Of a DNA stretch of 64,000 nt, positions 33,641 through 42,580 are shown in pieces (the first letter of the stretch is position 1; each line of letters opens with the position of its first letter). The position numbers and the translations under genes were made by a program. Source of the stretch: Lentimicrobiaceae bacterium (lineage in GTDB: Bacteria > Bacteroidota > Bacteroidia > Bacteroidales > F082). The DNA lies in NCBI GenBank assembly GCA_015061315.1, contig SUWV01000002.1, positions 1 to 64,000 of the forward strand. Direction: 5' to 3'. The notes under the pieces are model-generated. The model was not told where the DNA came from and made no database searches. It saw nothing but the letters and a program-made list of their open reading frames with translations.

Positions 33641-35950
33641 TTATTTTTTAATAAATCTCTTAACAACGTTTCCTTTATCAGTTTTTATATTGATGAAATA
33701 AATTCCATTTCCTAAATCAGCGACATCAATGTTGTGGACAAAGTCTGTAGACTGTAGACTGTAGACTGTAGTCATTCTTCCGTAAATATCGTAAATCGAT
33801 ATTTCTTCTATATTCGCTTCTGTTGCGATATGAAGTTCGCTGCTCACAGGATTTGGATACATCTCGAATTTTATCTCGTTTTCTTCTACGCCTGCTATTT
33901 CCAAAAATACAGTGCATCTTTCAGAGTGCTCCGACTCGACACCATCGCAGTTTGATGTTATTGTATAATTATAAGTGCCGCTTACGTCAAATCCTGTGAC
34001 GAATGTTGTCTCTTCTGTATCACCTACTTTCTCTCCATTGACATAAACTGTATAGAAATCAGCCTCGTCAACATCATTCCATGTGAGAGTGACTTTGTGT
34101 TTGAACTCGAAACCTTCGGCGAAAGTCTCTAAGTCGTAATTGATATTAATAGGTGCATGACAGCCTACGATAATCACGTCGACGACACCTACTGAAGTGA
34201 TGTCGTTTTCATATAATGCCACGACTTCTACGCTATAGAATCCATCGGCGTTTTCAACAGTGTAAGATAAGTCTGTAGTGTTTTCTGAAACCAATTCGTT
34301 ATTGACAAACACGTTATATCCGATAGGCTTAGTGTTTTCTGGAGCTTCCCAGCTTATCATGAGATTGTCGGAATTTGTCAGCGTGAGGTTTTGAGCAGGT
34401 GATGGATAATCGACATATTCATACAAATAGTTGCTATTGTATATCTCTTTTGTGTCATTATCTTGAATCCATACAGCCACTTCAAGGTCGTCTAATTCTT
34501 CGACGAAAGTTTTGCTCATGTCGTGAGAAAATTCAAAATGCTGATATTCTCCAGCTTCAAAATCGGTGACGCTGCCTTTGGCGTCTGGCAACATCTTCAT
34601 CATGACATGATGAAATTCTGTAAGTCCGTTGCTGCCAGTATTTCCTGTCGTCATTTTTTCATTGACTGACACATATACTGTTACGTCAGATAAATCGACA
34701 TACGACATGATGTCGGCTTTTACGTTGATGGTGTCGCCTTCGATATTGAAAGCTCCTTTGATATTGATGAAAGCCGGACTGTTGCAGATCTTATCAATAT
34801 CGTTTTGTGTTATGGCGTTGCTGCTACGATTTTTTCCATTCAATGCTAAGCAAGGAACTCCCGACACATTATAGAAATTCTTTCTTACGCCGCCTTCCGC
34901 TGTATAATATGGATCGCCGTCGGCTATTCCGTCGCCATTGACATCAACATAAGAAGGCCAGTTCATCACGTATTTTGTATATACGTACTTGCCTGCGTTA
35001 TTGGCTGTCAGTTCTTTCATTTTACCGTCTAAAGGAACGCAAGAGCCGCATGTCGAACTCGAGAAATGTTCAATCATTGGTAATTTTTGTGTCTTGTTCA
35101 AAGCGACTTTGATGTTTTTACGTACTATATTATTTATTTTATTCTGATCTTCTTGTCCGTTGACGGAAGTGATTTCTAAGGAACAGCTGTAGTTGTCAGG
35201 TGTTAATTTGATTTTTTGTTCAAAGGTAAATTGTTCTGTTTCATATTGAGCTAATTCTGTTTCAAAGGTTTCTGTCATTGTCTTGCCGTTCATCTCGAAT
35301 TTGGCTTCGAAAGATGTGATGGCGTCGCTGCCTGTGTTTTGTACTGTGAAGATGATGTCGTTTTCTCCAGCAGGAATGATGTTTTCGATGTCGATGCTTT
35401 GTACTTTGGCATCGATGGCTTCTGTGGTGCTGATTTCAAAATCATCGAAATACCAGCCGTTTATTAAGGTGGAGTTGCCCTGAAAATAGATGCAGAATAT
35501 CACATTGTCTTTACCCATGTCGGTAGTCTTGACAGATTTTGTGACAGTATGTTGTCCGCCTTCCGTATATGTGTTCGACCAAGCCTCGCTCCAGTTCTGA
35601 CCGTTGTTCGATGATGTGGCGACACCTATCTTAGCCGCTAAGCTTTTCTTGTCGAAGAAATGACGGAACGAAATTGTTACAGACGACAAGCCTGTCAAGT
35701 CGACGGCTTTTGTTATGATGCGAGAAGCACCGTTAGCTTTAGGCTCTGGACTGAACTTTAATTCGTTGGCTTCGCCGCCTGCTTTGTTAGTCGTGGAAAT
35801 CGACCAGTTGTCGGTGGAATTGTCAGATGTGCTCCAGCCTTCAGGAGCCGACATGGAATTGAAAGTCTCTCTTAATAAAACAGATCTCGACTGTGAGAAA
35901 ATCGTCGTCGAAATCAATAATGCAATTGTAAGTAATAATGTCTTTTTCAT
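33641..35950 (-). CDS. Omp28-like T9SS cargo with thioredoxin-type CXXC (array member 3)
   Basis: This 769-residue paralogue has signal peptide (ending IFSQ), cleaved-adhesin-like domain (ETFNSMSAPEGWS ... WYFDDFEI), CARDB-like domain and Omp28 domain with CXXC as C-G-S-C (about residue 302), then VSGVPCLALNG at the cis-Pro site. It has an extra loop after the CXXC helix (WPSYVDVNGDGIADGDPYY), with a calcium-loop-like DVNGDGIADGD, absent from its neighbours. Two FN3-like domains follow, the second with extra Cys residues (SNCDGVESEHSERC). The sorting domain has cassette A. Same strand and same predicted operon as members 1, 2, 4 and 5. Confidence 0.85.
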   Translation of the reverse strand: MKKTLLLTIALLISTTIFSQSRSVLLRETFNSMSAPEGWSTSDNSTDNWSISTTNKAGGEANELKFSPEPKANGASRIITKAVDLTGLSSVTISFRHFFDKKSLAAKIGVATSSNNGQNWSEAWSNTYTEGGQHTVTKSVKTTDMGKDNVIFCIYFQGNSTLINGWYFDDFEISTTEAIDAKVQSIDIENIIPAGENDIIFTVQNTGSDAITSFEAKFEMNGKTMTETFETELAQYETEQFTFEQKIKLTPDNYSCSLEITSVNGQEDQNKINNIVRKNIKVALNKTQKLPMIEHFSSSTCGSCVPLDGKMKELTANNAGKYVYTKYVMNWPSYVDVNGDGIADGDPYYTAEGGVRKNFYNVSGVPCLALNGKNRSSNAITQNDIDKICNSPAFINIKGAFNIEGDTINVKADIMSYVDLSDVTVYVSVNEKMTTGNTGSNGLTEFHHVMMKMLPDAKGSVTDFEAGEYQHFEFSHDMSKTFVEELDDLEVAVWIQDNDTKEIYNSNYLYEYVDYPSPAQNLTLTNSDNLMISWEAPENTKPIGYNVFVNNELVSENTTDLSYTVENADGFYSVEVVALYENDITSVGVVDVIIVGCHAPININYDLETFAEGFEFKHKVTLTWNDVDEADFYTVYVNGEKVGDTEETTFVTGFDVSGTYNYTITSNCDGVESEHSERCTVFLEIAGVEENEIKFEMYPNPVSSELHIATEANIEEISIYDIYGRMTTVYSLQSTDFVHNIDVADLGNGIYFINIKTDKGNVVKRFIKK
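33738..33773. repeat. Cassette A (R2 heptamers) in array member 3
   Basis: Four GTAGACT-type heptamers in a row encode MTTVYSLQSTDF. Because seven is not a multiple of three, each copy is read in a new frame. Confidence 0.8.
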
Positions 35951-35959
35951 TTCTTTTTT

Positions 35960-36075
35960 ATGTCTACGGTCTACAGTCTATAGACCTTGGGTTATTTTTT
36001 TAAACTTGAAAATTTGAGAAACTGAAAACCTGAAAAATTCTCAGATTCTCAGATTTTCAAATTCTCAGTTTTTAA
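35960..36075. repeat. Class I spacer: R2 plus R1 repeats
   Basis: Near-identical to 31109-31230 and 42463-42580, including TCTACGGTCTACAGTCTA, CCTTGGGTTATTTTTT and the R1 palindrome. Confidence 0.85.
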
Positions 36076-38110
36076 TAAATCGTTTAACAATGTTTCCTTT
36101 ATCAGTCTTTATATTGATGAAATAAATTCCATTTTCCAAATCAGCGACATCAATGTTGTGGACAAAGTCTGTAGACTGTAGACTGTAGACTGTAGTCATT
36201 CTTCCATAAATGTCGTAAATCGAAACTTCTTCCACACGAATTTCTGTTGCGAGGAACAGCACATCTCCAACAGGATTAGGATAGAGGTTCAACGATATTG
36301 TGTTTTCATTTATTGAAATAGTATTGTCTTCAGTGACGATGGTGTTTACCGCACTCACCGATGTCATCTCGTTTTCATAAATTGCCACAACCTTAGCCAC
36401 CAACAAGCCAAAGGCGTTTTCCATAGTGTATGACAATTCGCTGATGTTTTCTGCCATCAGTTTGTCGTTGATATAGAAGTTGTAGCCAATAGGATTTCCG
36501 ACTTCAGGTTTCTCCCATGTAGCGACGAGTGATTTATCTTCTTCCTTATATGCGAGTTGTAAGTTTTGTGCTGGATAAGGGTGTGAAGTGTATTCGTATG
36601 CGTAGTTACTGTTATATATGATGTAATCCAAATAATCTTGAACCCACACTGCGACTTCGAGGTCGTTGAGCTCTTCCATATAAGTCTCATTCATGTTGTA
36701 AGAGAACTCGAAATGTTGCAGTTCGCCGGCTTTGAGGTCTATCTCGGTGCCTTCTGCATCTGGGAACATCTTCATCATGATGTGATGAAATTCTGTCTCT
36801 CCGTTGTATGATGCATTTTCTGTAGTGGTCTTTTCATTGACAGAGACGAATACTCTTTTCTGATAGAGATTAACGAACGGCATAATATCGACGCTGATAT
36901 TGATAGTGCTGTCGTTTTCGTTTACGTTGAAAGCTCCTTTGATATCGATGTAAGCAGGAGTGTTATGTGCCTTCTCAAAGTCTTGTTCTATGATGAAAGT
37001 GTTTCCGTATAAATCACCGTCTAAGAAAAGGGTAGGGGCAGCATTGACATTGTAATATGTCTTTCTTACTTTACATTCATCGGTGTAATAAGGATCACCT
37101 TCTTGTGGGAAGTTGGCAGGATATTTAGTGTAAGTATATTTACCGTGATATTTCTCTGTGAGCAAGACCATCTGTTGGTTGACGGCTACGCAAGGAGCGC
37201 ATGTCGGGCTCGAGAAATGTTCTATCATCGGTCTTCTTTCTGCAGTGCTGATAGCGATGTTGATTTCCGATGTCTTGACATTATCTGCCGTTACATCTTC
37301 TTCGCCATTGACATCTAATATGTTTATTGTCAAGTTATGTGAGCCAGGGAGAAGATCTACTTTTTCTTCAAATGTTATTTGTGTCTCTTGTAATGGTTCT
37401 ATCTTGGTCTCAAAATTTTGTGTCACTGTTTCGTTATCGTCTATTTTATAGCTTGCGCTGAATGAGGTGACGGTCTCTTCGCCAGTGTTTTTCACTGTGA
37501 ACGATATTGCGTTGTCGGTGGCTCCTGCTATCTCAGGGATGTCTATCGACATGATTCCGATGTTTAATTTATCCAAAGTGTAAATCTCGATGTCGTCGAA
37601 ATACCAGCCGTTCATGTTACCGGATGCGCCATCGAAGAAGATACAGAATTTGACATTTTCTTTTCCCATATCGGCTGTCGATATTGTCTCGATGATGTTG
37701 TGCTGACCTTGGTTGCTGTTGTCGTATGTGTTCTGCCAAGCGATGTTCCATGTCGTGCCGTTATCGGAAGTCGTGGCGACACCCATTTTATGAGGTACGT
37801 TTTGATAGTTGTCTAAGAAAGCCTTGAAAGAGACTACCATTTCTGATACGCCTGTCAGATTTATTGCCGGCGATACCAAGCGTGCCACTCCCTCGAAAGA
37901 AGGTTTCCAATATAACTTTATTTCGTTAGGCTCGCCACCAGCTTGGTGTGTGCCCCATATCTGCCAGTTTCCTGTGCCTTCTCCTTCAAACGTCCAGCCT
38001 GCTGGAAAATCCTCAGAGTCGAAGTGTTCGCTGATATATGATAATCTGCTCTGTGCAAATGTTATCATCGATAACAATAATGCTAATGTTAATAGTAATG
38101 TCTTTTTCAT
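36065..38110 (-). CDS. Omp28-like T9SS cargo with thioredoxin-type CXXC (array member 4)
   Basis: This 681-residue paralogue has signal peptide (ending TFAQ), cleaved-adhesin-like domain (EHFDSEDFPAGWT ... WYFDDIEI), CARDB-like domain and Omp28 domain with CXXC as C-A-P-C (about residue 304, preceded by SSPTC rather than SSSTC) and cis-Pro motif NAAPTLFLDG. The motif TEFHHIMMKMF is kept. There is one FN3-like domain, then a sorting domain with cassette A (MTTVYSLQSTDF) identical to that of member 3. It lies 55 bp downstream of member 5, across a class II spacer. Confidence 0.85.
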   Translation of the reverse strand: MKKTLLLTLALLLSMITFAQSRLSYISEHFDSEDFPAGWTFEGEGTGNWQIWGTHQAGGEPNEIKLYWKPSFEGVARLVSPAINLTGVSEMVVSFKAFLDNYQNVPHKMGVATTSDNGTTWNIAWQNTYDNSNQGQHNIIETISTADMGKENVKFCIFFDGASGNMNGWYFDDIEIYTLDKLNIGIMSIDIPEIAGATDNAISFTVKNTGEETVTSFSASYKIDDNETVTQNFETKIEPLQETQITFEEKVDLLPGSHNLTINILDVNGEEDVTADNVKTSEINIAISTAERRPMIEHFSSPTCAPCVAVNQQMVLLTEKYHGKYTYTKYPANFPQEGDPYYTDECKVRKTYYNVNAAPTLFLDGDLYGNTFIIEQDFEKAHNTPAYIDIKGAFNVNENDSTINISVDIMPFVNLYQKRVFVSVNEKTTTENASYNGETEFHHIMMKMFPDAEGTEIDLKAGELQHFEFSYNMNETYMEELNDLEVAVWVQDYLDYIIYNSNYAYEYTSHPYPAQNLQLAYKEEDKSLVATWEKPEVGNPIGYNFYINDKLMAENISELSYTMENAFGLLVAKVVAIYENEMTSVSAVNTIVTEDNTISINENTISLNLYPNPVGDVLFLATEIRVEEVSIYDIYGRMTTVYSLQSTDFVHNIDVADLENGIYFINIKTDKGNIVKRFIKN
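36164..36197. repeat. Cassette A (R2 heptamers) in array member 4
   Basis: GTCTGTAGACTGTAGACTG and one further heptamer, encoding the same peptide as at 33738-33773. Confidence 0.8.
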
Positions 38111-38178
38111 ATTTTTAAAGTTATGGAGTTATGGAGTTGTGAAGTTATGGAGTATTTCTTCATTCTTAATTCTTAATA
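38111..38178. repeat. Class II spacer: R4 plus R5 repeats
   Basis: TTATGGAGTTATGGAGTTG and a further octamer, then TTCATTCTTAATTCTTAAT overlapping the stop of member 5. Nearly identical to 50347-50420. Confidence 0.85.
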
Positions 38179-40190
38179 AATCTCCTAACAACGTTTCCTT
38201 TATCTGTCTTTATATTGATAAAATAAATGCCTGTTTCTAAATCAGCGATCTCAATTCTGTTGACAAAGTCTGTAGTCTGTAGACCGTAGACTGTAGTCAT
38301 TCTTCCGTAAATATCGTAAATAGCGATTTCTTTTACGTTCATTTCTGTTGCGAGGAACAGCACATCACCAGAAGGATTAGGATAGATGCGTAAGTCGTCT
38401 TTTATCATCTCCTCGCTCACATTGTCTCCGGCGGTAATTTGTTTCGCGAATCCGACTGATGTCTTGTCGTCGGCATAAACCGCTACAATCTCAACGACTT
38501 GTTTGTTATTCAATTCCGAAGAATATTCGACTGATGTCGTTTTTTCTGCTGCTAATTCTCCGTCAACGATTACATTATAACCGACAGGATTGCCTTTTTC
38601 AGGAGCGTCCCATCTTACAGTGAAATTATTGCCGTCGATCGTAGTCGTCATATTTCTCACTGGATAGCAATGTTCTGTATATTCGTAAGCGAAGTGGCTG
38701 TTATAAATCTCTTTAGTCTCGTCGTTTTGAAGCCATAGTGCTACTTCAAGGTCATTGATGTCTTCCATGAAAGTCTGCGACATATCGTAGGAAAACTCCA
38801 AGCGTTTATATTCTCCGGCATTGATATTTAAGGTGTTGCCGTTGGCATCGTTCAAGAACTTTAACATGATATGATGAAATTCCTTTTCGCCGTTAGTTCC
38901 GACGTTACCTGTTGTTGTCTTTTCATTGACAGCGATATAAGCCTTCACGTTATTAGCGTCGAAATAAGTCATGAAGTCGGCTATGATCTTGATGGTGTTG
39001 CCTTCCACTGTGAAAGCGCCTCTCACGTTAGCGAGAGCCGGCACCTTATATTGGTTGTTGAAATATTCGTTGTCGATGAATTTGTTGCCGTAGCAAGTTC
39101 CGTCTAAATAAAGTTCTGGCGCACCGCCCATGTTGTAATAGAATCTCTTTGTCTCACATTCTGTGGTGAAGTAAGGATCTCCCATTCCAGGGAAGTTCAT
39201 GGAATATTTGGTATATGTATATTTGTTTGGATTATTGGCGGTGAGCATTTCCATGCCGTAGTTTGCTGTCGGGCAAGGACTGCATGTCGAGCTGGAGAAG
39301 TGTTCTATCATTGGTATTCTCTGTGTCTCGCCTAAGGCTGTCTCAACGGTTTTTGATATATTGTTATTTGAGCTGTCGTCTTCGCTGTCGTTGACTCTGA
39401 ATATCTCTATTTCAATATCGTAGCTGTTGTTTACGGAGAAATTGAAGAGGTCTTCAAATGTGACTTGCTTAGTTTCTAAATATGATATTTCGGTGTAGAA
39501 TGTCTCTGAAAGTACTTCATTGCCATTGATGATGCATCTTGCCTCGAACGACTTTATTGCTGATTCTCCTACGTTTGTTACAGAGAAATCGATGTTACGT
39601 TCGCCGTGACAGATGTAAGTAGGAATATCGATGCTTGTCATTTCAATGTTAAGATCTTCAACGGTATATACTTTGAAGTTGTCGAAGTACCAGCTTTGGA
39701 TTGCAGAGGAACTTCCCTCGAAGTAGATGCAGAATCTTACGTCAGATTTTCCCATGTCAGGACCGCTTATCGACTCTACGACAGAATATTGTTTGTTTGT
39801 CTCGGTATATTTTTCTGACCATACGCTGTTCCATGTGACGCCGTTATCAGATGATGTTGCTACGCCTATCGTGGCGCCAGTATTGCCGAATAGGGCAACA
39901 TAATGGTCTAACGACATCATGGCATTTGTTATGTTTGTCAAATCGACAGCTGGAGATACTAAGCGAGAGATGCCACTGAATTGTGGACTCCATGAGAGCT
40001 GCATCTCGTTGGGCTTGCCACCTGCACTGAAACTTTGCGATACATACCAGTTATTTGCTCCGTTACCAGTAGTGTACCATCCATTTGGAATACTGATATC
40101 ATTGAACTCTTCATTGATGATACTGACGTTGTTCTGTGCATTAATTGTTGAAAACAAACACACAAATGCTATAAGTAGTAATCTTTTCAT
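38166..40190 (-). CDS. Omp28-like T9SS cargo with thioredoxin-type CXXC (array member 5)
   Basis: This 674-residue paralogue has a slightly different signal peptide (MKRLLLIAFVCLFSTINAQ), cleaved-adhesin-like domain (EEFNDISIPNGWY ... WYFDNFKV), CARDB-like domain and Omp28 domain with CXXC as C-S-P-C (about residue 303) and cis-Pro motif GGAPELYLDG. KEFHHIMLKFL is the HH motif. There is one FN3-like domain and a sorting domain with a diverged cassette A (MTTVYGLQTTDFVNRIEI). It is the first gene of the second predicted operon: a -7 box lies at 40210 and the terminator of the first operon at 40221, both directly upstream. Confidence 0.85.
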   Translation of the reverse strand: MKRLLLIAFVCLFSTINAQNNVSIINEEFNDISIPNGWYTTGNGANNWYVSQSFSAGGKPNEMQLSWSPQFSGISRLVSPAVDLTNITNAMMSLDHYVALFGNTGATIGVATSSDNGVTWNSVWSEKYTETNKQYSVVESISGPDMGKSDVRFCIYFEGSSSAIQSWYFDNFKVYTVEDLNIEMTSIDIPTYICHGERNIDFSVTNVGESAIKSFEARCIINGNEVLSETFYTEISYLETKQVTFEDLFNFSVNNSYDIEIEIFRVNDSEDDSSNNNISKTVETALGETQRIPMIEHFSSSTCSPCPTANYGMEMLTANNPNKYTYTKYSMNFPGMGDPYFTTECETKRFYYNMGGAPELYLDGTCYGNKFIDNEYFNNQYKVPALANVRGAFTVEGNTIKIIADFMTYFDANNVKAYIAVNEKTTTGNVGTNGEKEFHHIMLKFLNDANGNTLNINAGEYKRLEFSYDMSQTFMEDINDLEVALWLQNDETKEIYNSHFAYEYTEHCYPVRNMTTTIDGNNFTVRWDAPEKGNPVGYNVIVDGELAAEKTTSVEYSSELNNKQVVEIVAVYADDKTSVGFAKQITAGDNVSEEMIKDDLRIYPNPSGDVLFLATEMNVKEIAIYDIYGRMTTVYGLQTTDFVNRIEIADLETGIYFINIKTDKGNVVRRFIKN
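38264..38298. repeat. Cassette A, diverged copy, in array member 5
   Basis: GTCTGTAGTCTGTAGACCG and a further unit. It matches the intergenic R2 block at 7525-7550 more closely than the cassettes of members 3 and 4 do. Confidence 0.7.
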
Positions 40191-40209
40191 GGTTTAAATT
40201 TTAATGCTA

Positions 40210-40217
40210 CAAAAGTA
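40210..40217 (-). promoter_or_regulatory. -7 box of the second Omp28 operon
   Basis: The complement reads TACTTTTG, matching TAnnTTTG, 19 bp before the start of member 5 at 40190. It lies just past the terminator of the first operon. Confidence 0.5.
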
Positions 40218-40220
40218 TAA

Positions 40221-40260
40221 AAAAAAGATTGACATCTGATGCTAATGTCAATCTTTTTTT
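40221..40260 (-). terminator. Terminator of the first Omp28 operon
   Basis: The perfect stem AAAGATTGACAT/ATGTCAATCTTT has A- and T-runs on both sides, so it works in either direction. It separates array members 5 and 6. Confidence 0.85.
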
Positions 40261-40263
40261 AAG

Positions 40264-40408
40264 TCTACAAGACAACAAGACAACAAGACAACAAGTAGAG
40301 ACGCGTCGATGATACCAATGCGAATAAACAATATATCATCGACACGTCTCAATAAGTCATCGAGTCACCAAGTTTTTCAGATTCTCAGATTTTCAGTTTT
40401 TCAATTTT
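40264..40408. repeat. Composite repeat island (R6, R8, R3, R1)
   Basis: R6 octamers ACAAGACA (40267-40295), an R8 palindrome (40295-40350), R3 units AAGTCATCGAGTCACC (40353-40372) and half an R1 element (40375-40408). The order R8 then R3 repeats that seen at 15018-15111. Confidence 0.8.
40295..40350. repeat. R8 palindromic element, copy 3
   Basis: GAGACGCGTCGATGATA and TATCATCGACACGTCTC are reverse complements with one mismatch, around CCAATGCGAATAAACAA. This is the best-preserved of the three R8 copies. Confidence 0.8.
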
Positions 40409-42449
40409 TAACAAATCTTTTTACAATATTTCCGTTTTCTGTCTTGATATTCACGAAGTAAACGCCTGTTTCTAAATCCTGTACGGACACATTGAATGTG
40501 TCCATCGAATTTGATGTGGACGCATTCGATGCGTCCCTACAGCAGAGGCGACCATAAACATCGTAGATAGCGATTTCTTCCACACTTGCTTCTGTTGCGA
40601 TGGTCAAAATGTCGCTCGCTGGATTTGGATAGATGTTGCAGTTCAATTCGTTGTTGTGTTCCACAATATTTTCTCCTTGACGATATGTCTTGGCAACAGC
40701 AACCGAAGTCTTTTCTTCTTCATATAAAGCAATTACTTCTGCAATAAATAATTCATCAGAAGATGTGAAATTATATGATAAATCGGAAGTGCTTTCTATT
40801 ACGACTTTACTATTTATCAATACTTTATAACCTGTAGGATTGCCTTTTTCAGGAGCTTCCCATCGGATAGTCTTATTGTTGCCATCGACATTGAGAGTCA
40901 GGTTTTGAACGGGGTAGCAATGCTCTGTATATTCGTAAGCGTAACGGCTGTTATATATTTCGTGTGTCTCATGGTTTTGTAGCCAGAGTGCAACTTCCAA
41001 ATCGTTGATGTCTTCCATGAAAGTAGAGTCCATGTTATATGAAAATTCCAAACGTTTGTGTTCACCGGCTTTAAGGTTTATAGGGTTGCCTTTGTCGTCG
41101 GCTAACATCTTCATCATGATGTGATGAAATTCTGTCTCGCCGTTTGTAGCTACATTTTCTGTAGTAGTCTTTTCGTTGATAGAGATGAAAGCTCTCACGC
41201 TGTCAATTTTTATGTACGACATAAAGTCGGCTATGATGTTGATAGTGTTGCCTTCTACTGTGAAAGCGCCTCTTACATCGAGGAATGTGTTTGAGCCGAA
41301 GACAGAGTCGATGTCGTCTGGACTTACTATCTCGTATGCTTTCCAGATGCCGTCTAAGTAAAACTCAGGAGCTCCATTCACTTGATAATAATTCACTCTG
41401 TTTTTGACTTCTTCTGTTGTATATGGGTCGCCCATGCCTGGGAACTTAGTAGGATATTTTGTGTAGGTATATTTGCCAGGATTGTCGGCAAGGACTTGTT
41501 TTATGATTTTGTTAGGCTCGACGCAATAGCTGCAAGTGGAGCTGGAGAAGTGTTCTATCATAGGTACTTTAGATGCGTAGCCCATTCCTATTTCGATATT
41601 TTTTTCTGCAATATTATTGTTTTCGTTGCCGTCGTTTTCTCCATTGACAGATGTCAATTCAACTTTTAAGTTATATGATCCTGGAGTTATGTAAGATGCT
41701 TCAGAGAATGTAAATTCTTTGATTTCCAATGACTCCATATTAGTTTCAAAGGTTTCGCTGACGACGATACCATCGATGCCTTCATATTTTGCTTCGAAAG
41801 AACTGATAGCGGAAATTCCTATATTTTGTACAGTGAACGAAATCTCGTGTTCGCCGTAGTTGCTCATTTCAGGGAAATTTAAGCTTATCATTTCTAAGTC
41901 GGTGTCATCTTGAGAATAAACGATGATGTCGTCGAAGACCCAACCGTTTATCATATAGTTGGCGCCTGTAAAGAACAAGCTGAAATGAACATTGTCGCCT
42001 AAATCTGTAGTGTTGATAAACTCGAAGATCTGATAAACACCAGATTCTTTGTATTCTTCCGACCATATAGTGGTCCAGTTTTCCATATCGGTAGATGTAG
42101 CCACACCTATGACATAAGGAGTCTGCTGTATCGCCGCGTCGATATTGTTGTTGAGACAATGTCTGAAGCTGAGGATGACCTCATCAACACTGTTGAGGTT
42201 TACGGCAGGCGATATGACGCGTGTGGTCTCGTTGAAAAGAGGTGGAAAATTGTTGAGAAAAAGCTCGTTAGGCTTTCCTCCGGCATGGTTGGAGACAGAA
42301 ATCTCCCAGTTGTCTTTTCCTGTTTCCGATAATGTCCAACCTTCAGGAAAGTTTTCGCCGTCAAAACTTTCACTTAAAAACACATGGCTTTGCGAAAATG
42401 CAACAGCCGATAAAAACAATGCGATTGTAAGTAATAATGTCTTTTTCAT
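40401..42449 (-). CDS. Omp28-like T9SS cargo with thioredoxin-type CXXC (array member 6)
   Basis: This 682-residue paralogue has signal peptide (ending AFSQ), cleaved-adhesin-like domain (ESFDGENFPEGWT ... WVFDDIIV), CARDB-like domain and Omp28 domain with CXXC as C-S-Y-C (about residue 306) and cis-Pro motif NGAPEFYLDG. TEFHHIMMKML is kept. There is one FN3-like domain, then the sorting domain with a cassette B that is 3 nt longer than the others (ASTSNSMDTF). It is the last gene of the first predicted operon, followed by repeats and a terminator. Confidence 0.85.
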   Translation of the reverse strand: MKKTLLLTIALFLSAVAFSQSHVFLSESFDGENFPEGWTLSETGKDNWEISVSNHAGGKPNELFLNNFPPLFNETTRVISPAVNLNSVDEVILSFRHCLNNNIDAAIQQTPYVIGVATSTDMENWTTIWSEEYKESGVYQIFEFINTTDLGDNVHFSLFFTGANYMINGWVFDDIIVYSQDDTDLEMISLNFPEMSNYGEHEISFTVQNIGISAISSFEAKYEGIDGIVVSETFETNMESLEIKEFTFSEASYITPGSYNLKVELTSVNGENDGNENNNIAEKNIEIGMGYASKVPMIEHFSSSTCSYCVEPNKIIKQVLADNPGKYTYTKYPTKFPGMGDPYTTEEVKNRVNYYQVNGAPEFYLDGIWKAYEIVSPDDIDSVFGSNTFLDVRGAFTVEGNTINIIADFMSYIKIDSVRAFISINEKTTTENVATNGETEFHHIMMKMLADDKGNPINLKAGEHKRLEFSYNMDSTFMEDINDLEVALWLQNHETHEIYNSRYAYEYTEHCYPVQNLTLNVDGNNKTIRWEAPEKGNPTGYKVLINSKVVIESTSDLSYNFTSSDELFIAEVIALYEEEKTSVAVAKTYRQGENIVEHNNELNCNIYPNPASDILTIATEASVEEIAIYDVYGRLCCRDASNASTSNSMDTFNVSVQDLETGVYFVNIKTENGNIVKRFVKN
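40480..40541. repeat. Cassette B palindromic element in array member 6
   Basis: Same element as at 31303, with both inner palindromes intact and a 3-nt longer spacer between them (TCCATCGAATTTGATGTGG). Confidence 0.8.
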
Positions 42450-42462
42450 GTCTTTTTTTTAT

Positions 42463-42580
42463 GTCTACGGTCTACAGTCTACAGACCTTGGGTTATTTTT
42501 TAAACTTGAAAATTTGAGAAACTGAAAATCTGAAAACCTGAAAATTTCTCAGATTCTCAGATTTTCAAATTCTCAGTTTT
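42463..42580. repeat. Class I spacer: R2 plus R1 repeats
   Basis: Third near-identical copy of the spacer found at 31109 and 35960. Confidence 0.85.
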
